DNA of 15,028 nt. Source: Myxococcales bacterium UBA1238. Lineage in GTDB: Bacteria; Myxococcota_A; Bradymonadia; UBA7976; UBA1532. Positions 1 through 9,200 of this stretch are shown one piece after another. The stretch is from positions 1 to 15,028 of the forward strand of contig DBWM01000027.1 in the NCBI GenBank assembly GCA_002309015.1. Reading direction: 5' to 3'. Position 1 is the stretch's first letter. Every line of letters starts with the position of its first letter. A model generated the notes under the pieces. It worked only from the letters and a program-made list of their open reading frames with translations, was not told where the DNA came from and made no database searches. Position numbers and translations under genes: made by a program.

Positions 1-132
1 GGGTTTCCCTTATCTCCCTGCGTAACCGGATTGTGGAAAATTGAAGATGTAACGATGAAAAGAGGATTCCTGGTGGTTGGGAGCGCTGCTGATGGGTTGC
101 CTGGGGCATCCCCAAAATACAGGATCAAGGAT
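1..132. other. Left-edge intergenic sequence, no gene supported
   Basis: No recognisable gene is seen here. A small TGGGG-CAT-CCCCA hairpin (102-114) has no T-tract on either side. Plus-strand frame 1 is open from base 1 to a TGA at 148-150, but it is short and enters the repeat array, so a gene end is not supported. Together with the array, bases 1-426 carry no convincing coding sequence. Confidence 0.6.
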
Positions 133-426
133 GCGGGGCTGCAAATCTGATCTGCGCTATTCGGGATCGAATTTGCAGACCTGCAAGATGAATCCTGAAA
201 ATTCGGGACGAGCTATGCAGGTATGAAAAATGAATCCCGAAATTTTGGGACGCGTTGTGCATGTCTGAAAGATAAATCCCGGCTCGGTGAAATGCGCCAT
301 GTAACCCTGTAAATCATCTCCCGAAATTTCAGAACGAATCCTGCACGTCTGCAAAACAACCCCCGAAAACTCGGATCGCCTCCTGCAAGCCTGCATTTCG
401 CCCTCCGACGCCCGGGCTTTGGGCGT
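133..426. repeat. Seven-unit 42-bp tandem array directly downstream of pfaC
   Basis: Units start at 133, 175, 217, 259, 301, 343 and 385, each exactly 42 bp. The last ends at 426, the base before the pfaC stop codon (427-429). The copies are diverged. The better ones begin with a GCAGnnCTGCA-like palindrome (for example GCAGACCTGCA at 175) and carry at unit position 19 a 16-bp palindrome related to TCCCGAAATTTCGGGA: 193-208, 235-250, 319-334, 361-376. Units 133 and 259 are decayed at the second palindrome. On the pfaC strand the array is open for 89 codons beyond the TAG, ending at another TAG (157-159), but a start codon context and gene features are missing. There is no spacer diversity, so it is not CRISPR. 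Its role is unknown; related units lie inside pfaC. Confidence 0.9.
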
Positions 427-3400
427 CTACATCTGCTCCACCAACCGCATCGCGAGGTTTTTCGCCTCGTAGATGCGCTTTCCGTCTACGTAGAGGGCGC
501 CATCGGCGTGTGCAGTGATGCAATGCGCTTCCCGCTCGATCGAAGTGAGCTCCAGAACGGTGCAAATCACCTTGTTTTCGGGGATCACCTGGCCTCGGTA
601 TTTCCAGGTGAGGGTTTCGCCCAATGCGATCGGTTCAAACCGGGGTGCATGCAAGCCTTCGTCGAGCTGCATCTCTAACATGCAGAACTGCAAAAGCTGA
701 AGCAGCGCTTCCAGACCGAGGGATCCGGGCTGCACGGGGTCCTGGAAGAAATGCGCTTTGAAAAACCATTCCTGCGGGTTGACATCCTTCTCGCCGCGGG
801 CCGCACCTAAAGCCTGCTTTCCGCCTTTCGGCCAGTAGCCGGTGACGCGATCGAGCATGCAAAGCATGGGTCGCGGAAGGCGGGCGCTGTTTTCAAAATA
901 GCGGGGCGGACGCGGACGGAGATCGATCGCGAAATCAGATTTGCATTCCAGGAATGCGCGATCCTCAGGTGAGCAGGGCAGGCCTGGCTGGTTCTGGAAC
1001 GCCTCGTCGGGGAAGAAACCGAAGACTGTATTGAAGCTGTAGATCGGTCGGGATCCCTGCGACAGCACCACATCGAAGCCTTCGATGATCATGTCACCGG
1101 ATTTGGCAACCTTCGTGAGCGTTACGTCGGTGTGCAAAGTCTCCGTGCCGGGCTGAATCTCGGAAAGCACCGCGCCGGATCCGTCCAGGTTGCGGAACGC
1201 GAGGGGTTTCGGCTGGCCCAAAGCCGATCCGACATAGCTCGCGAGCCATCCGCAAGGTTGCAAAGCGACCTCGAGGAACACACAGAAGGGCATCACCGGC
1301 GCGCCATTTTCTTTGAAATACCACGCATCGGAAGGCACGTCGTAGGCGATGACCGTGCGGGCCCCCGTCTTTAATTCCGCCGGCTCGCCTTCAATCTTTT
1401 CGACCCGCGAGAGGAAATGGTAGGGGGGGCCAGGCAGCCTTGCAACCCTGAGTCCCCCGTCGAAGGGCGCGTACATCTTTCCAAACGCTTCGCTCGGCCG
1501 GCCCCAGGCGGTCGCAAGCAGGGATCGCAGGTTGAAAACGTGATCCCCCGCGATCGCACCGCGCGGATCAAGGCTGCAACCCTCGATCTTCTGTTCCAGG
1601 GGCCAGTCGGGAACCATGCAAAGCCCCATGCGCGCAGCGTGAAACGCCTTTAACCCATCGATGGTGACCAGCAGATCGGCGAAGATCGCGGGTTGCGGGC
1701 CTGCAATCTCTTCCTGCACGAAGATCTCGTAGCAAAGCCGGTGTGATCGGGGCGTTGCCTGACCCCTGCAAACCAGATGGTAAGCCTGATCCCTCACAGG
1801 CTCGAAGCGCCAGCCGTCTCTTGCAAGGCTGTATCCCTGCTTTAACATGTAGAGCGCCATCGCCTGCAGGCATCCTTCAAACATCAGCGTGCCCGGCATA
1901 CAGGGATCGCAATGGAAATGACCGTCAAAGAACCAGTCTGCAGGCGAGAAATCCCATTCGGCTTTCAAATATCGGGGTGCGATCCATGCGCGATGGAACA
2001 ATGCAGTCTTCTTTGCAAGATGCGGGGATCGCGTATGCGTATATGCACGCTCGAATCCCGCACCGAACACCTCGGCAATGCGGCCCTGACAGAGGAGATC
2101 CAATTCTTTGGGACCGACGAAGCAGGCCTGATCGAGGCTCGGCGCGGTGGGCGGATCCCACAATACACCCTTGGATTCCTCGAGTTCCTTTGCTGTAAAG
2201 AAGCCCGCCTGACCTCCACGGACCTGTAACCGCAGCCCGCCGTTCACCGTGCAGTTGTAATGGAAGAAGAACAGCCTCACGTCACCGTGATTTGCATGCC
2301 CGTCGATCGAGATCTCGTAATGCAGGGTGTCTCCTGCACGCGGTAATCCTCCGCTGTAGGTGAGATCGCAGGCCAAAAGCCGATATGCACGCTCACCTTT
2401 GTTGAGGAAGTCGACGCCTAAGTAGGAGATCAAAAGCAAATCCGCCTGGCCGGATTCGATCATGACGCCTGCAGGCATGCAGTTGTCGCTTGTGTACCAG
2501 GCTTTTGCAGATACGTCTGTCTCGGTGACGATGCGCCCCTTTCCCATTTGCGCGGGTACACCCTCAATTTCGAGCACGCGATCCGCAAGAAGCAGGGGTG
2601 GACGGGGCATCCGGACGCGGATGGGGTAATCATCCAGGGGTGCAAACTCGGGGCCAAAGATCTGCGAGAGCTTGCCTGCGGCATGGATCTCGAGCTGCGC
2701 GCGATCCCAGAGGGGATCTCCACGCCTGATCGGCAGGCTTGAGGCCGGCTGCGAGGCCTTTTGCGGGGCTGCATCTTTCGTTGCGCTCACCTGGGGCGAG
2801 GTTTGCGGGGCTGCATCTTTGGTTGCGCTCGCTCGGGGCGAGGTTTGCGGGGCTGCAACTTTGGGTGCGCTCGCTCGGGACGCGGTTTGCGGGGCTGCAT
2901 CTTTGGTTGCGCTCGCTCGGGGCGCGATTTGCGGGGCTGCATCTTCGATCCGGGCCGCCGGGTTTTGAAGGAGCAGGGCTTTCGCCTTCGCTTCAAACTG
3001 CAGGAACGCGCGATGTGCGGCTGACTGCTGTGCTAAGAATGCGCGGTGAATCCGGGCCCAGTCTGCAAATTGCGTTTGCTCTGCGGTGCAGTTTGCATTG
3101 CAGGGTTGCAGGGGCGCCTGCGCGGTGGCTGCAGTTTCTGTTGCAGGTCTGCTTTCAAAAAGCGCGCTCTCCGGTGTTCCCTGATGCAGGTTTGCAAAGG
3201 GCGATCCCGAAAGTCGGGCCCGAATCTTCAAGGCTGCAAAATCCGTCTGATCGGTTCGGAACTCGTCCTGCAAGTCTGCATTTTGAGTCCCGAAAGTTTG
3301 GGAACCGTTTTGTAGGGCTGCATTTTGAATCCCGAAAGTTTGGGAACCGTTTTGCAGGGCTGTATTTTGAATCCCGAAAGTTTGGGAACCGTTTTGCAGG

Positions 3401-6198
3401 GCTGCATTTTGAATCCCGAAAGCTGCGGACGGAGTTTGCAGGCCTGCATCCTGAATCCCCTGCGGTGCGGTTTGAACCGGCGGCAATGCATCGAAGGGTG
3501 AGGTCGCGTGCTTTTCTTTCTGCAGGCCCGCATCGCCCGTCGGGATCTTCGGGATCTCGGTCGACGGGACCGGTTTGGGCGGCTGGCTCACGAGGGGCGC
3601 GGTTTGCGGGGCTTCATGAAGCTTTTCGATGCGCGGAAACTCGGGTTGCGTCTCGGCCCAGAAACTGACGGAAGGCAGATCCGGCGCCTGCGGCATCTTT
3701 TGGGGCTTGTTCTTCAGCGCAAACGAAACATTCGGGGCCACATGGGCGGGCCAGAAGAGCGCATCTTCGTTTTGCGGATTGGCAGCGGGCTTTTGGATCA
3801 GCGTAAACGCGATTTTCTGACCTGCATTTTGCGTCCCGCCCGCCAAAACCTGCATCTTCTCGCCGGGGGAAGTCAGACAGAGCGCTGCGGCCAGTTTCAG
3901 CAGCGCGTCGGCTGCGCCCGCATCGGGCAAAGGCAGCTCCAGAATCGGTGCGTCGCTCTCGTCTTCCAGTTTGGCAATCGCGCGATCGCCGGCGATCGAG
4001 GCGCGGGTTAAATAGAGCGCGATCGCTGCATCGCAGGAAGGCGAAGAGGACTCCAGGGAAGCTTCCGCTGAGGGTGAGGACGAGATGGTTTTAGCCTGGG
4101 GCGCCCTGGTTTTATCGCCGGAAGCTGCGGTTTTGGCCGCTGCGAGCTTCTCTTTGGCCGCAAGAAACACGGGATCGCATCTCAAATCGACGGCGCAGAC
4201 GAGGGCATGGTCGATTTCGCCGTTTTTGAGCGCGCGCTTCGCCTGCATCAGGGCCTCGATCCCCGAGATCGGACCTTCGGAGATCGCAGCGCTCGGTCCG
4301 CCCCAGTCGAACCAGGCGTTCAGGCGGTTGGCGACGATGTTCGGCATGCAGCCCACGACGCCCGCAGACTGCAGGGCGGGGATGATTGCGTCCAGTTCGG
4401 CCTCGCTCGGTGGGTTGGAGACCGCCATTTGCCGCCAGCGGAGCCCGTATTTGCAGACGTTGGGATCGGTCGTCATGCCCGCAAACACCGATGCGCGCTC
4501 GCAGGGCTCGGGATCCTTCAAAGCTTCGATTGCGGCCTGCACCAGAGCGAGCTGTTGGGGCAGAGTCTGATCGAGATCGCGCGGCGGAAACCGCAGTTTC
4601 GATTTGGGGATCCCTACGCGATCGAGTTTGCCCAGGGGCTGATGGCGTTCCAGAGCCTGCATGAAGGCTTGCAGGTTCTCCGCACCGCCCGCGCAGACGC
4701 CGATCCCCGCGATCACGATCGGATCCTCGATTTTGATGCGCTTCAGCTGGATCGCGTGGGAGAACTCGGCGGTCTGGTGGAAATCGGCCGACTCGTTTAA
4801 GGCCTCGGGGGCGGTTTTTTGAGCGTCGATCGCGGGGAGGAGGCCGATCGCGTTCGATTCGAAGCTGGGCTTTAGGGCGGCGATGCGCGGCGCGGCCGTG
4901 ACCGGCGTCTTGATCGCCTTGCAGGGGATCGTGGGATCGTCGTCGGAGACGATGAGATGGGCGTTGTTACCCCCAAAACCGAAGGCGGAGATCGCAGCGA
5001 TGCGCGGGTGACCCTCGGATCGCATCCAGGGACGCGCTTCGGTCGCGTAGGGATAGGGGGATTGCAGGGGATGAGCGATGGGTCGCGTGAGCGGAAGCGC
5101 GCTGTGGCGGAAACCTTCGAGGAGCTTGATGAGACCGGCGGCGCCTGCGGCGGTGATGAGATGGCCCATGTTGCTCTTTAGGGATCCCAGATAGAGATCA
5201 GGGCGTTCGCCAAAGCATTGGAAGGCGCTCTGAAGCTCAACCTTGTCGCCCACAGGGGTGCCGGTGGCGTGGCATTCCAAAAGCGAGACTTCCGCAGGTG
5301 AAAGCTGGGCGTCCTTGTAGGCGGCCTGAAGGGCCCGAAGCTGACCGGAAGCCGAGGGCGCAAGGATTCCCCCCTGCCGGCCGTCGTTGGAAAGCCCGAT
5401 GCCTCGGATGACGCCTAAGATGTTGTGGTGGTTGGCCCTCGCATCCGACAATCGCTCTAAGATGACGAAGGCGACACCCTCTGCCGGAAGCAAACCGTCC
5501 GCTTCGCGATCGAAGGGGCGGCTCTGACCGGTGGGCGAGAGGGCTTTGAGGGCGGTGAAGCCCATATGGATGAAGAGATCGTCGGCCATGTTGACGGCGC
5601 CGGAGATCATGATGTCGGCTTTGCCGTCGTTCAACGCATCGCAGGCATAGCGGATCGCGTAAAGAGAGCTCGCGCAGGCGGCGTCGAGGGCGAAGCAGGG
5701 ACCGCCTAGCCCCAGAGCCTTCGAGAGGATCTTTACGGGGCCGAACGACATTTCGATGTTGCGCGGATCCTCTGCAGGCTCGCCGAGCCAGATGTTTTCG
5801 GATGCGCGCGACATCTCACGGGAAGGATACGAGAGATTCCCCATGATCGCGCCCGTGCGGAGCATCTGATCGCGGGCGATCCCGGCGTCCTCCAGCGCTT
5901 CGGATGCGCAGCAGAGGGTCCATTGGAACAATGGATCGAGGGATCGAAGCTCAGATTCGGGCAGGGGAAGCTTTGCTTCTGGGGGCAGAGGCTTTGAAAG
6001 ATAGCCGCCTCGGTTTGTGACGGTGCGATCGAGGCCGCCCCTGGGGTTCAGGACGGCTTCGGTATTCAGTCGCCAGCGCGCATCGGGGCATTCGTCCGTG
6101 AGATCGCGCTGGGCGGAGATCGCCTGCCAGAGTTCTTCGGGGCTGTCTACGCCGGGGAGATGACAGGCGCGGCCAATGACGGCTATCGGTTCGTTCAT
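427..6198 (-). CDS. pfaC: PfaC-type PUFA synthase subunit: KS-CLF-repeat linker-DH-DH, no AT
   Basis: This 1923-residue subunit begins with a complete KS (about 1-420): Cys175 in DAACASS, His310 in ECHATGTP, His346 in SNMGHLITAAG. A chain-length-factor domain (about 488-805) follows; by alignment the active Cys is replaced by Pro643 (GPSAAISEGPISG). A 350-residue linker (about 810-1160) holds two sets of 14-residue repeats around a helical segment (1038-1078). Two FabA-like double-hotdog dehydratase/isomerase domains complete it: DH1 about 1190-1530, with WFFDGHF (His1427) and MPGTLMFE; DH2 about 1575-1920, with WFFKAHF (His1816) and QPGSLGLE. In each, the first hotdog half lacks the His and looks non-catalytic. 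There is no GHSxG acyltransferase and no HxxxxD AGPAT domain, unlike myxobacterial Pfa3; the layout is that of marine PfaC. The start overlaps the pfaA stop and GAGG lies seven bases upstream. The TAG stop is followed at once by a 42-bp repeat array. Confidence 0.95.
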   Translation of the reverse strand: MNEPIAVIGRACHLPGVDSPEELWQAISAQRDLTDECPDARWRLNTEAVLNPRGGLDRTVTNRGGYLSKPLPPEAKLPLPESELRSLDPLFQWTLCCASEALEDAGIARDQMLRTGAIMGNLSYPSREMSRASENIWLGEPAEDPRNIEMSFGPVKILSKALGLGGPCFALDAACASSLYAIRYACDALNDGKADIMISGAVNMADDLFIHMGFTALKALSPTGQSRPFDREADGLLPAEGVAFVILERLSDARANHHNILGVIRGIGLSNDGRQGGILAPSASGQLRALQAAYKDAQLSPAEVSLLECHATGTPVGDKVELQSAFQCFGERPDLYLGSLKSNMGHLITAAGAAGLIKLLEGFRHSALPLTRPIAHPLQSPYPYATEARPWMRSEGHPRIAAISAFGFGGNNAHLIVSDDDPTIPCKAIKTPVTAAPRIAALKPSFESNAIGLLPAIDAQKTAPEALNESADFHQTAEFSHAIQLKRIKIEDPIVIAGIGVCAGGAENLQAFMQALERHQPLGKLDRVGIPKSKLRFPPRDLDQTLPQQLALVQAAIEALKDPEPCERASVFAGMTTDPNVCKYGLRWRQMAVSNPPSEAELDAIIPALQSAGVVGCMPNIVANRLNAWFDWGGPSAAISEGPISGIEALMQAKRALKNGEIDHALVCAVDLRCDPVFLAAKEKLAAAKTAASGDKTRAPQAKTISSSPSAEASLESSSPSCDAAIALYLTRASIAGDRAIAKLEDESDAPILELPLPDAGAADALLKLAAALCLTSPGEKMQVLAGGTQNAGQKIAFTLIQKPAANPQNEDALFWPAHVAPNVSFALKNKPQKMPQAPDLPSVSFWAETQPEFPRIEKLHEAPQTAPLVSQPPKPVPSTEIPKIPTGDAGLQKEKHATSPFDALPPVQTAPQGIQDAGLQTPSAAFGIQNAALQNGSQTFGIQNTALQNGSQTFGIQNAALQNGSQTFGTQNADLQDEFRTDQTDFAALKIRARLSGSPFANLHQGTPESALFESRPATETAATAQAPLQPCNANCTAEQTQFADWARIHRAFLAQQSAAHRAFLQFEAKAKALLLQNPAARIEDAAPQIAPRASATKDAAPQTASRASAPKVAAPQTSPRASATKDAAPQTSPQVSATKDAAPQKASQPASSLPIRRGDPLWDRAQLEIHAAGKLSQIFGPEFAPLDDYPIRVRMPRPPLLLADRVLEIEGVPAQMGKGRIVTETDVSAKAWYTSDNCMPAGVMIESGQADLLLISYLGVDFLNKGERAYRLLACDLTYSGGLPRAGDTLHYEISIDGHANHGDVRLFFFHYNCTVNGGLRLQVRGGQAGFFTAKELEESKGVLWDPPTAPSLDQACFVGPKELDLLCQGRIAEVFGAGFERAYTHTRSPHLAKKTALFHRAWIAPRYLKAEWDFSPADWFFDGHFHCDPCMPGTLMFEGCLQAMALYMLKQGYSLARDGWRFEPVRDQAYHLVCRGQATPRSHRLCYEIFVQEEIAGPQPAIFADLLVTIDGLKAFHAARMGLCMVPDWPLEQKIEGCSLDPRGAIAGDHVFNLRSLLATAWGRPSEAFGKMYAPFDGGLRVARLPGPPYHFLSRVEKIEGEPAELKTGARTVIAYDVPSDAWYFKENGAPVMPFCVFLEVALQPCGWLASYVGSALGQPKPLAFRNLDGSGAVLSEIQPGTETLHTDVTLTKVAKSGDMIIEGFDVVLSQGSRPIYSFNTVFGFFPDEAFQNQPGLPCSPEDRAFLECKSDFAIDLRPRPPRYFENSARLPRPMLCMLDRVTGYWPKGGKQALGAARGEKDVNPQEWFFKAHFFQDPVQPGSLGLEALLQLLQFCMLEMQLDEGLHAPRFEPIALGETLTWKYRGQVIPENKVICTVLELTSIEREAHCITAHADGALYVDGKRIYEAKNLAMRLVEQM
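2763..2972 (-). repeat. 42-bp / 14-residue repeat set B inside the PfaC linker
   Basis: There are five units, starting at 2763, 2805, 2847, 2889 and 2931. The plus-strand core GCGGGGCTGCATCTTTGG matches the first part of set A, but the second half is TTGCGCTCGCTCGGGG instead of TCCCGAAAGTTTGGGA. The encoded repeat is DAAPQTSPRASATK at residues 1086-1155, an Ala/Pro/Ser/Thr-rich flexible linker just before DH1. Unit 133 of the array downstream of pfaC (TCTGCGCTATTCGGGA at the same position) looks intermediate between sets A and B, which supports a common family. Confidence 0.92.
3157..3647 (-). repeat. 42-bp / 14-residue repeat set A inside the PfaC linker
   Basis: The best units start at 3270, 3312, 3354 and 3396 and are almost identical; 3186, 3228, 3438, 3480, 3522 and 3606 are degenerate but in the same 42-bp register. 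The plus-strand core is GCAGGGCTGCATTTTGAA, followed by TCCCGAAAGTTTGGGA at unit position 19. The encoded peptide repeat is NAALQNGSQTFGIQ, with diverged copies at residues 889, 903, 917, 931, 945, 959, 973, 987 and 1001 (DAGLQ, DALPP, DAGLQ, NAALQ, NTALQ, NAALQ, NADLQ, FAALK, FANLH). The near-identity of the central units points to recent tandem duplication. It lies between the CLF and DH1 domains, where an AT sits in myxobacterial Pfa3. Confidence 0.93.
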
Positions 6199-6209
6199 TT
6201 TTGGGCCTC
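6195..6209 (-). promoter_or_regulatory. ATGA stop/start overlap with internal ribosome binding site
   Basis: The TGA of pfaA (6195-6197) and the ATG of pfaC (6196-6198) share bases as ATGA. GAGG (plus-strand cctc at 6206-6209) lies inside the pfaA tail, seven bases before the ATG. This supports the pfaC start and suggests translational coupling, which would keep the two giant subunits near equal amounts. Confidence 0.85.
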
Positions 6210-9200
6210 GGGGATGCGCAGGACTTCAACCGACTTGAGGCAGATGGCGGTATGACCGTCGGAGTCTTTTAACTGGATGGTGGATCGGACGCGGTTTTCG
6301 TCGAGCGCTTCGCCCGCAAGCACGCAGCGGACCAGTTTGCTCTTGGCGGGGCGCAACGTCACCGCACCGATGCGCATGGGGAGCGTCGCACAGCCGAGCT
6401 TTTCGCGCGCGAAGAGCAGGGCGCACTGAAGGGCACCGTCCAGCGCGAGGAGTCCGCTGCATTTTTTGAGCTGCCCGGCAAGCCCTGTGGGACCTACGCC
6501 TTCGATCTTCTCGATCACCTGGAAGCTCGGGCCGTGGAAGAGCACATCGCCGTAAATCGGGCGATCGTTCCAGGGTTCCAATGCCGGGTTTAAGATCTCG
6601 GAGGGCATCTGCTCGCTGTGAGGCCAGAGGGTTGCGCGGTAATGGCGCGTTTCGCCCTGAGTCAGAGAGAGTTCAATTTGCCCTTCAGAGCCTGCTTTGC
6701 AATGCAGAGCGAGCAAAACCGCCTTCTTCGGGTTTTCGAGCTGGATGCCGCGCAGCACTTCGAGATCCTTAAGCCTTGTGTAAGGCGTATCGGGCCTGAA
6801 GATTTGCCCCGCACGCAGGAACCACTCGATCACCAATGCCATCGGGACCACCGGCACGCCGCGCACGCTGTGATCGATGAGCTCCGGATGCGAGGTCTGG
6901 CTCACCTGCAGCAGCAATGTTTGCTCGGAAGGCGGCAATTCGCCGCTGATCGTCTTGCCGTAACCCACGCAGAGCGCGATCTCCGACGGCATATCGCTCA
7001 TGGTCTCGGCGCAAATCATCTTTGCACCCTCTGCTACGGGGATCAGATCGACGCCCCGGGCCTTAAAATGGGCTGCGAGCGAAGGTGTAACCATGCCGCC
7101 GTCGAAAGGACCGAATCCGAAGGCGCGCGCGAGGAGTCCCGGACGGTCGACCGCTTCTTTCTGCACCAGTTTGTTGAGGATCTCGTTGGCCATCCCGTAG
7201 TCGCACTGGCCTTTGTTGCCGCAGGTGGCGACCACCGAAGAGAACGCGATCAGGATCTTCAGCGGATCGTCCTTGGTCACCTTTAACAGCGCATCGAGGC
7301 CGCGCACCTTGGTCTCAAACACGCGCATGAACGCCTCGTCGGATTTGTCGACGATCGCTTTGTCGGCGATCACACCGGCGCCGTGAATCACGGAAGTGAT
7401 GGGACCGAACAGGTTGCGCGCTTCGGATGCGCAGGAAGCGACCTCTTCGGGCTTCGTCACGTTGCAGGTACGGTAGGCTGCGGGGCAACCGAGGCTTTCG
7501 AGGCGCGAAAGAGTGGCTCTGATCTCGCGAACCGCCAGTACATCCTTCACCAGACGGTTTAATTCGGCGGGCGTAGAGGCTGCGGAGGCGAGCGCACGCT
7601 TGAGATCGGGCTCTGCGGTCAATCCCTTGCAGCATTCAGGCTCTGGTTTGAGCTCAGTACGGCCGAGCAACATGTAATGGCCGCCAAACTGCTGGGCCAG
7701 CTCGCAAACCGTCGCTGCAGTGACGCCGCGCCCGCCGCCTGAGACGAGATGCACATCCTGTGAGCTGAGCCGGTTCATCGTTGGCGTGCAGTCCGTCTCG
7801 CGCATGACGACGATCCAGCGCCTTCCGTCGGCTGTTAAGCCCACATTGAGCTCCGGTCCGCCTTCAAGGAGTTCATCGCACAGCGCTTGCGCGGCCGCCT
7901 GAATGTCATCCACGCCATCCAGCTGCAGATCGATGGCGCGGACCGTGGCGTTCGGCCATTCGAGCACCGCAGTTCTGGCCAGAGCGGCGGGCCCTGCGAG
8001 ATAGGCACGGTTATTCTCGGGCATAAAACGGCCGCCCGTGTCCTGCACAAAGGCGATGTAGCCGTGATCCTGGCCCAGATTCCTTCCAAACTTCCGCGCG
8101 TCGCTGAAGGCTTTAAAGTTTGCGGCGATCGCCGACTCGAGATCGCTCGAAGAGGCGACTCCGTGCGTCCAGATCACGCGATGTTCGTCCGAAAAATCGC
8201 TCACCAGATGAGCATCGAGGCCTTGCGCGCAGAGCAAAGGCACGAGCGCGGCGCCGAGTCCCAGTGGATCGTCCGTCACCGCAATCTTTCCGCCCCTCAG
8301 ATACGGTAAGGTCATCCCGGAAGGCGGCATGGGGATCGAATCGACGAGCAATCTGCGGCAATGATGCGCGTTTTTGGCCTTCAGATCGGGCTTCGGACGG
8401 GCTGATGGGCGCTCTTTAGAGGCTGCATCCACCGGCGGAGCCGCTTTTTCGGCGTTGGTTGTGGGTCTGACCGCTACCGGCTCTGCGGATTGCTGCGCAG
8501 GCGTCCTTTCGGGCGAGATCAGATCCTCTATGGAATCCATAGCGGTCAGATCGGCGGTGCTCTCTTCTACGGATGCCTGCGCATTCGGGCGTCGATCCTC
8601 GGAGTGAGGCGCAATCGAGAGGGTTCGGATCGAAACCTGCGGAAGGTGAGGCCGTGGTTGGGGCTTTTCAGAGCGTACTTCTACGATCTGAGGCTTGGGA
8701 TCAGGGGGCGCCGACCTTCCCGCTGGTGCTTTTTTTAAGGCGTTGACCAATGCACCGAGCGTCATCTCGCCGTTCATGGCGTCGAGGCTGAGATTTTGAG
8801 CGTCGGGCAGCTGTTCGCGGAGCGCCGAGAGGATTTCCACGCGCTTGATCGAGTCGATGCCCAGGTCTGCCTCGAGGGAAAGGCTGTCGTTTAACAGTTC
8901 CAATGGATAGCCGGTCTTCTCGGCGATCACATCGCGGAGCAGCTTTTCGACCGATACGCTGTTTGCAGGCGCTGCCTTGGGCGTTGCAGGCTGCGATTTG
9001 GGCGCTTTGGGCTGTGCTTTCGGTTCACCGGCGCTCAGCTTTTGGGCGAGCTCGCCGAGCGTCATCTCACCGTTTAACTGGTCGAGCGCGAGCGCCGATG
9101 CGTTCGGCAGTTGTTCACGCAGGGCCGAGAGGATCTCGACGCGCTTGATCGAATCGATGCCCAGATCCGCCTCGAGGGAGAGGTTGTCGTTTAAAAGTTC

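Noticed and set aside
102..114. TGGGG-CAT-CCCCA hairpin as the operon terminator
   Set aside because: It has only five base pairs, no T-tract follows on either strand, and it lies more than 300 bp past the pfaC stop.
1..150. End of a plus-strand gene (frame 1 open to TGA at 148-150)
   Set aside because: Fifty open codons occur readily by chance, no family is recognised, and the end lies in the repeat array.
133..426. Possible CRISPR array from the regular 42-bp period
   Set aside because: The whole 42-bp unit repeats with gradual divergence; there are no conserved repeats alternating with unique spacers and no cas genes.
2739..3668. Long plus-strand open frame of about 309 codons
   Set aside because: It is the antisense shadow of the repeat linker of pfaC; open 42-bp units leave several frames open, and the peptide is low-complexity.
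2700..3770. A hidden acyltransferase domain in the PfaC linker
   Set aside because: No GHSxG motif, FPGQG-like start or AFHS motif is present; the region is repeats, Pro/Ala-rich linker and one helical segment.
3816..3860. Further 42-bp unit in the CLF end (CCTGCATTTTGCGTCCCG)
   Set aside because: It keeps the 42-bp register and resembles the repeat core, but it lies within conserved CLF codons and a single match could arise from codon use; too weak to list as a repeat.
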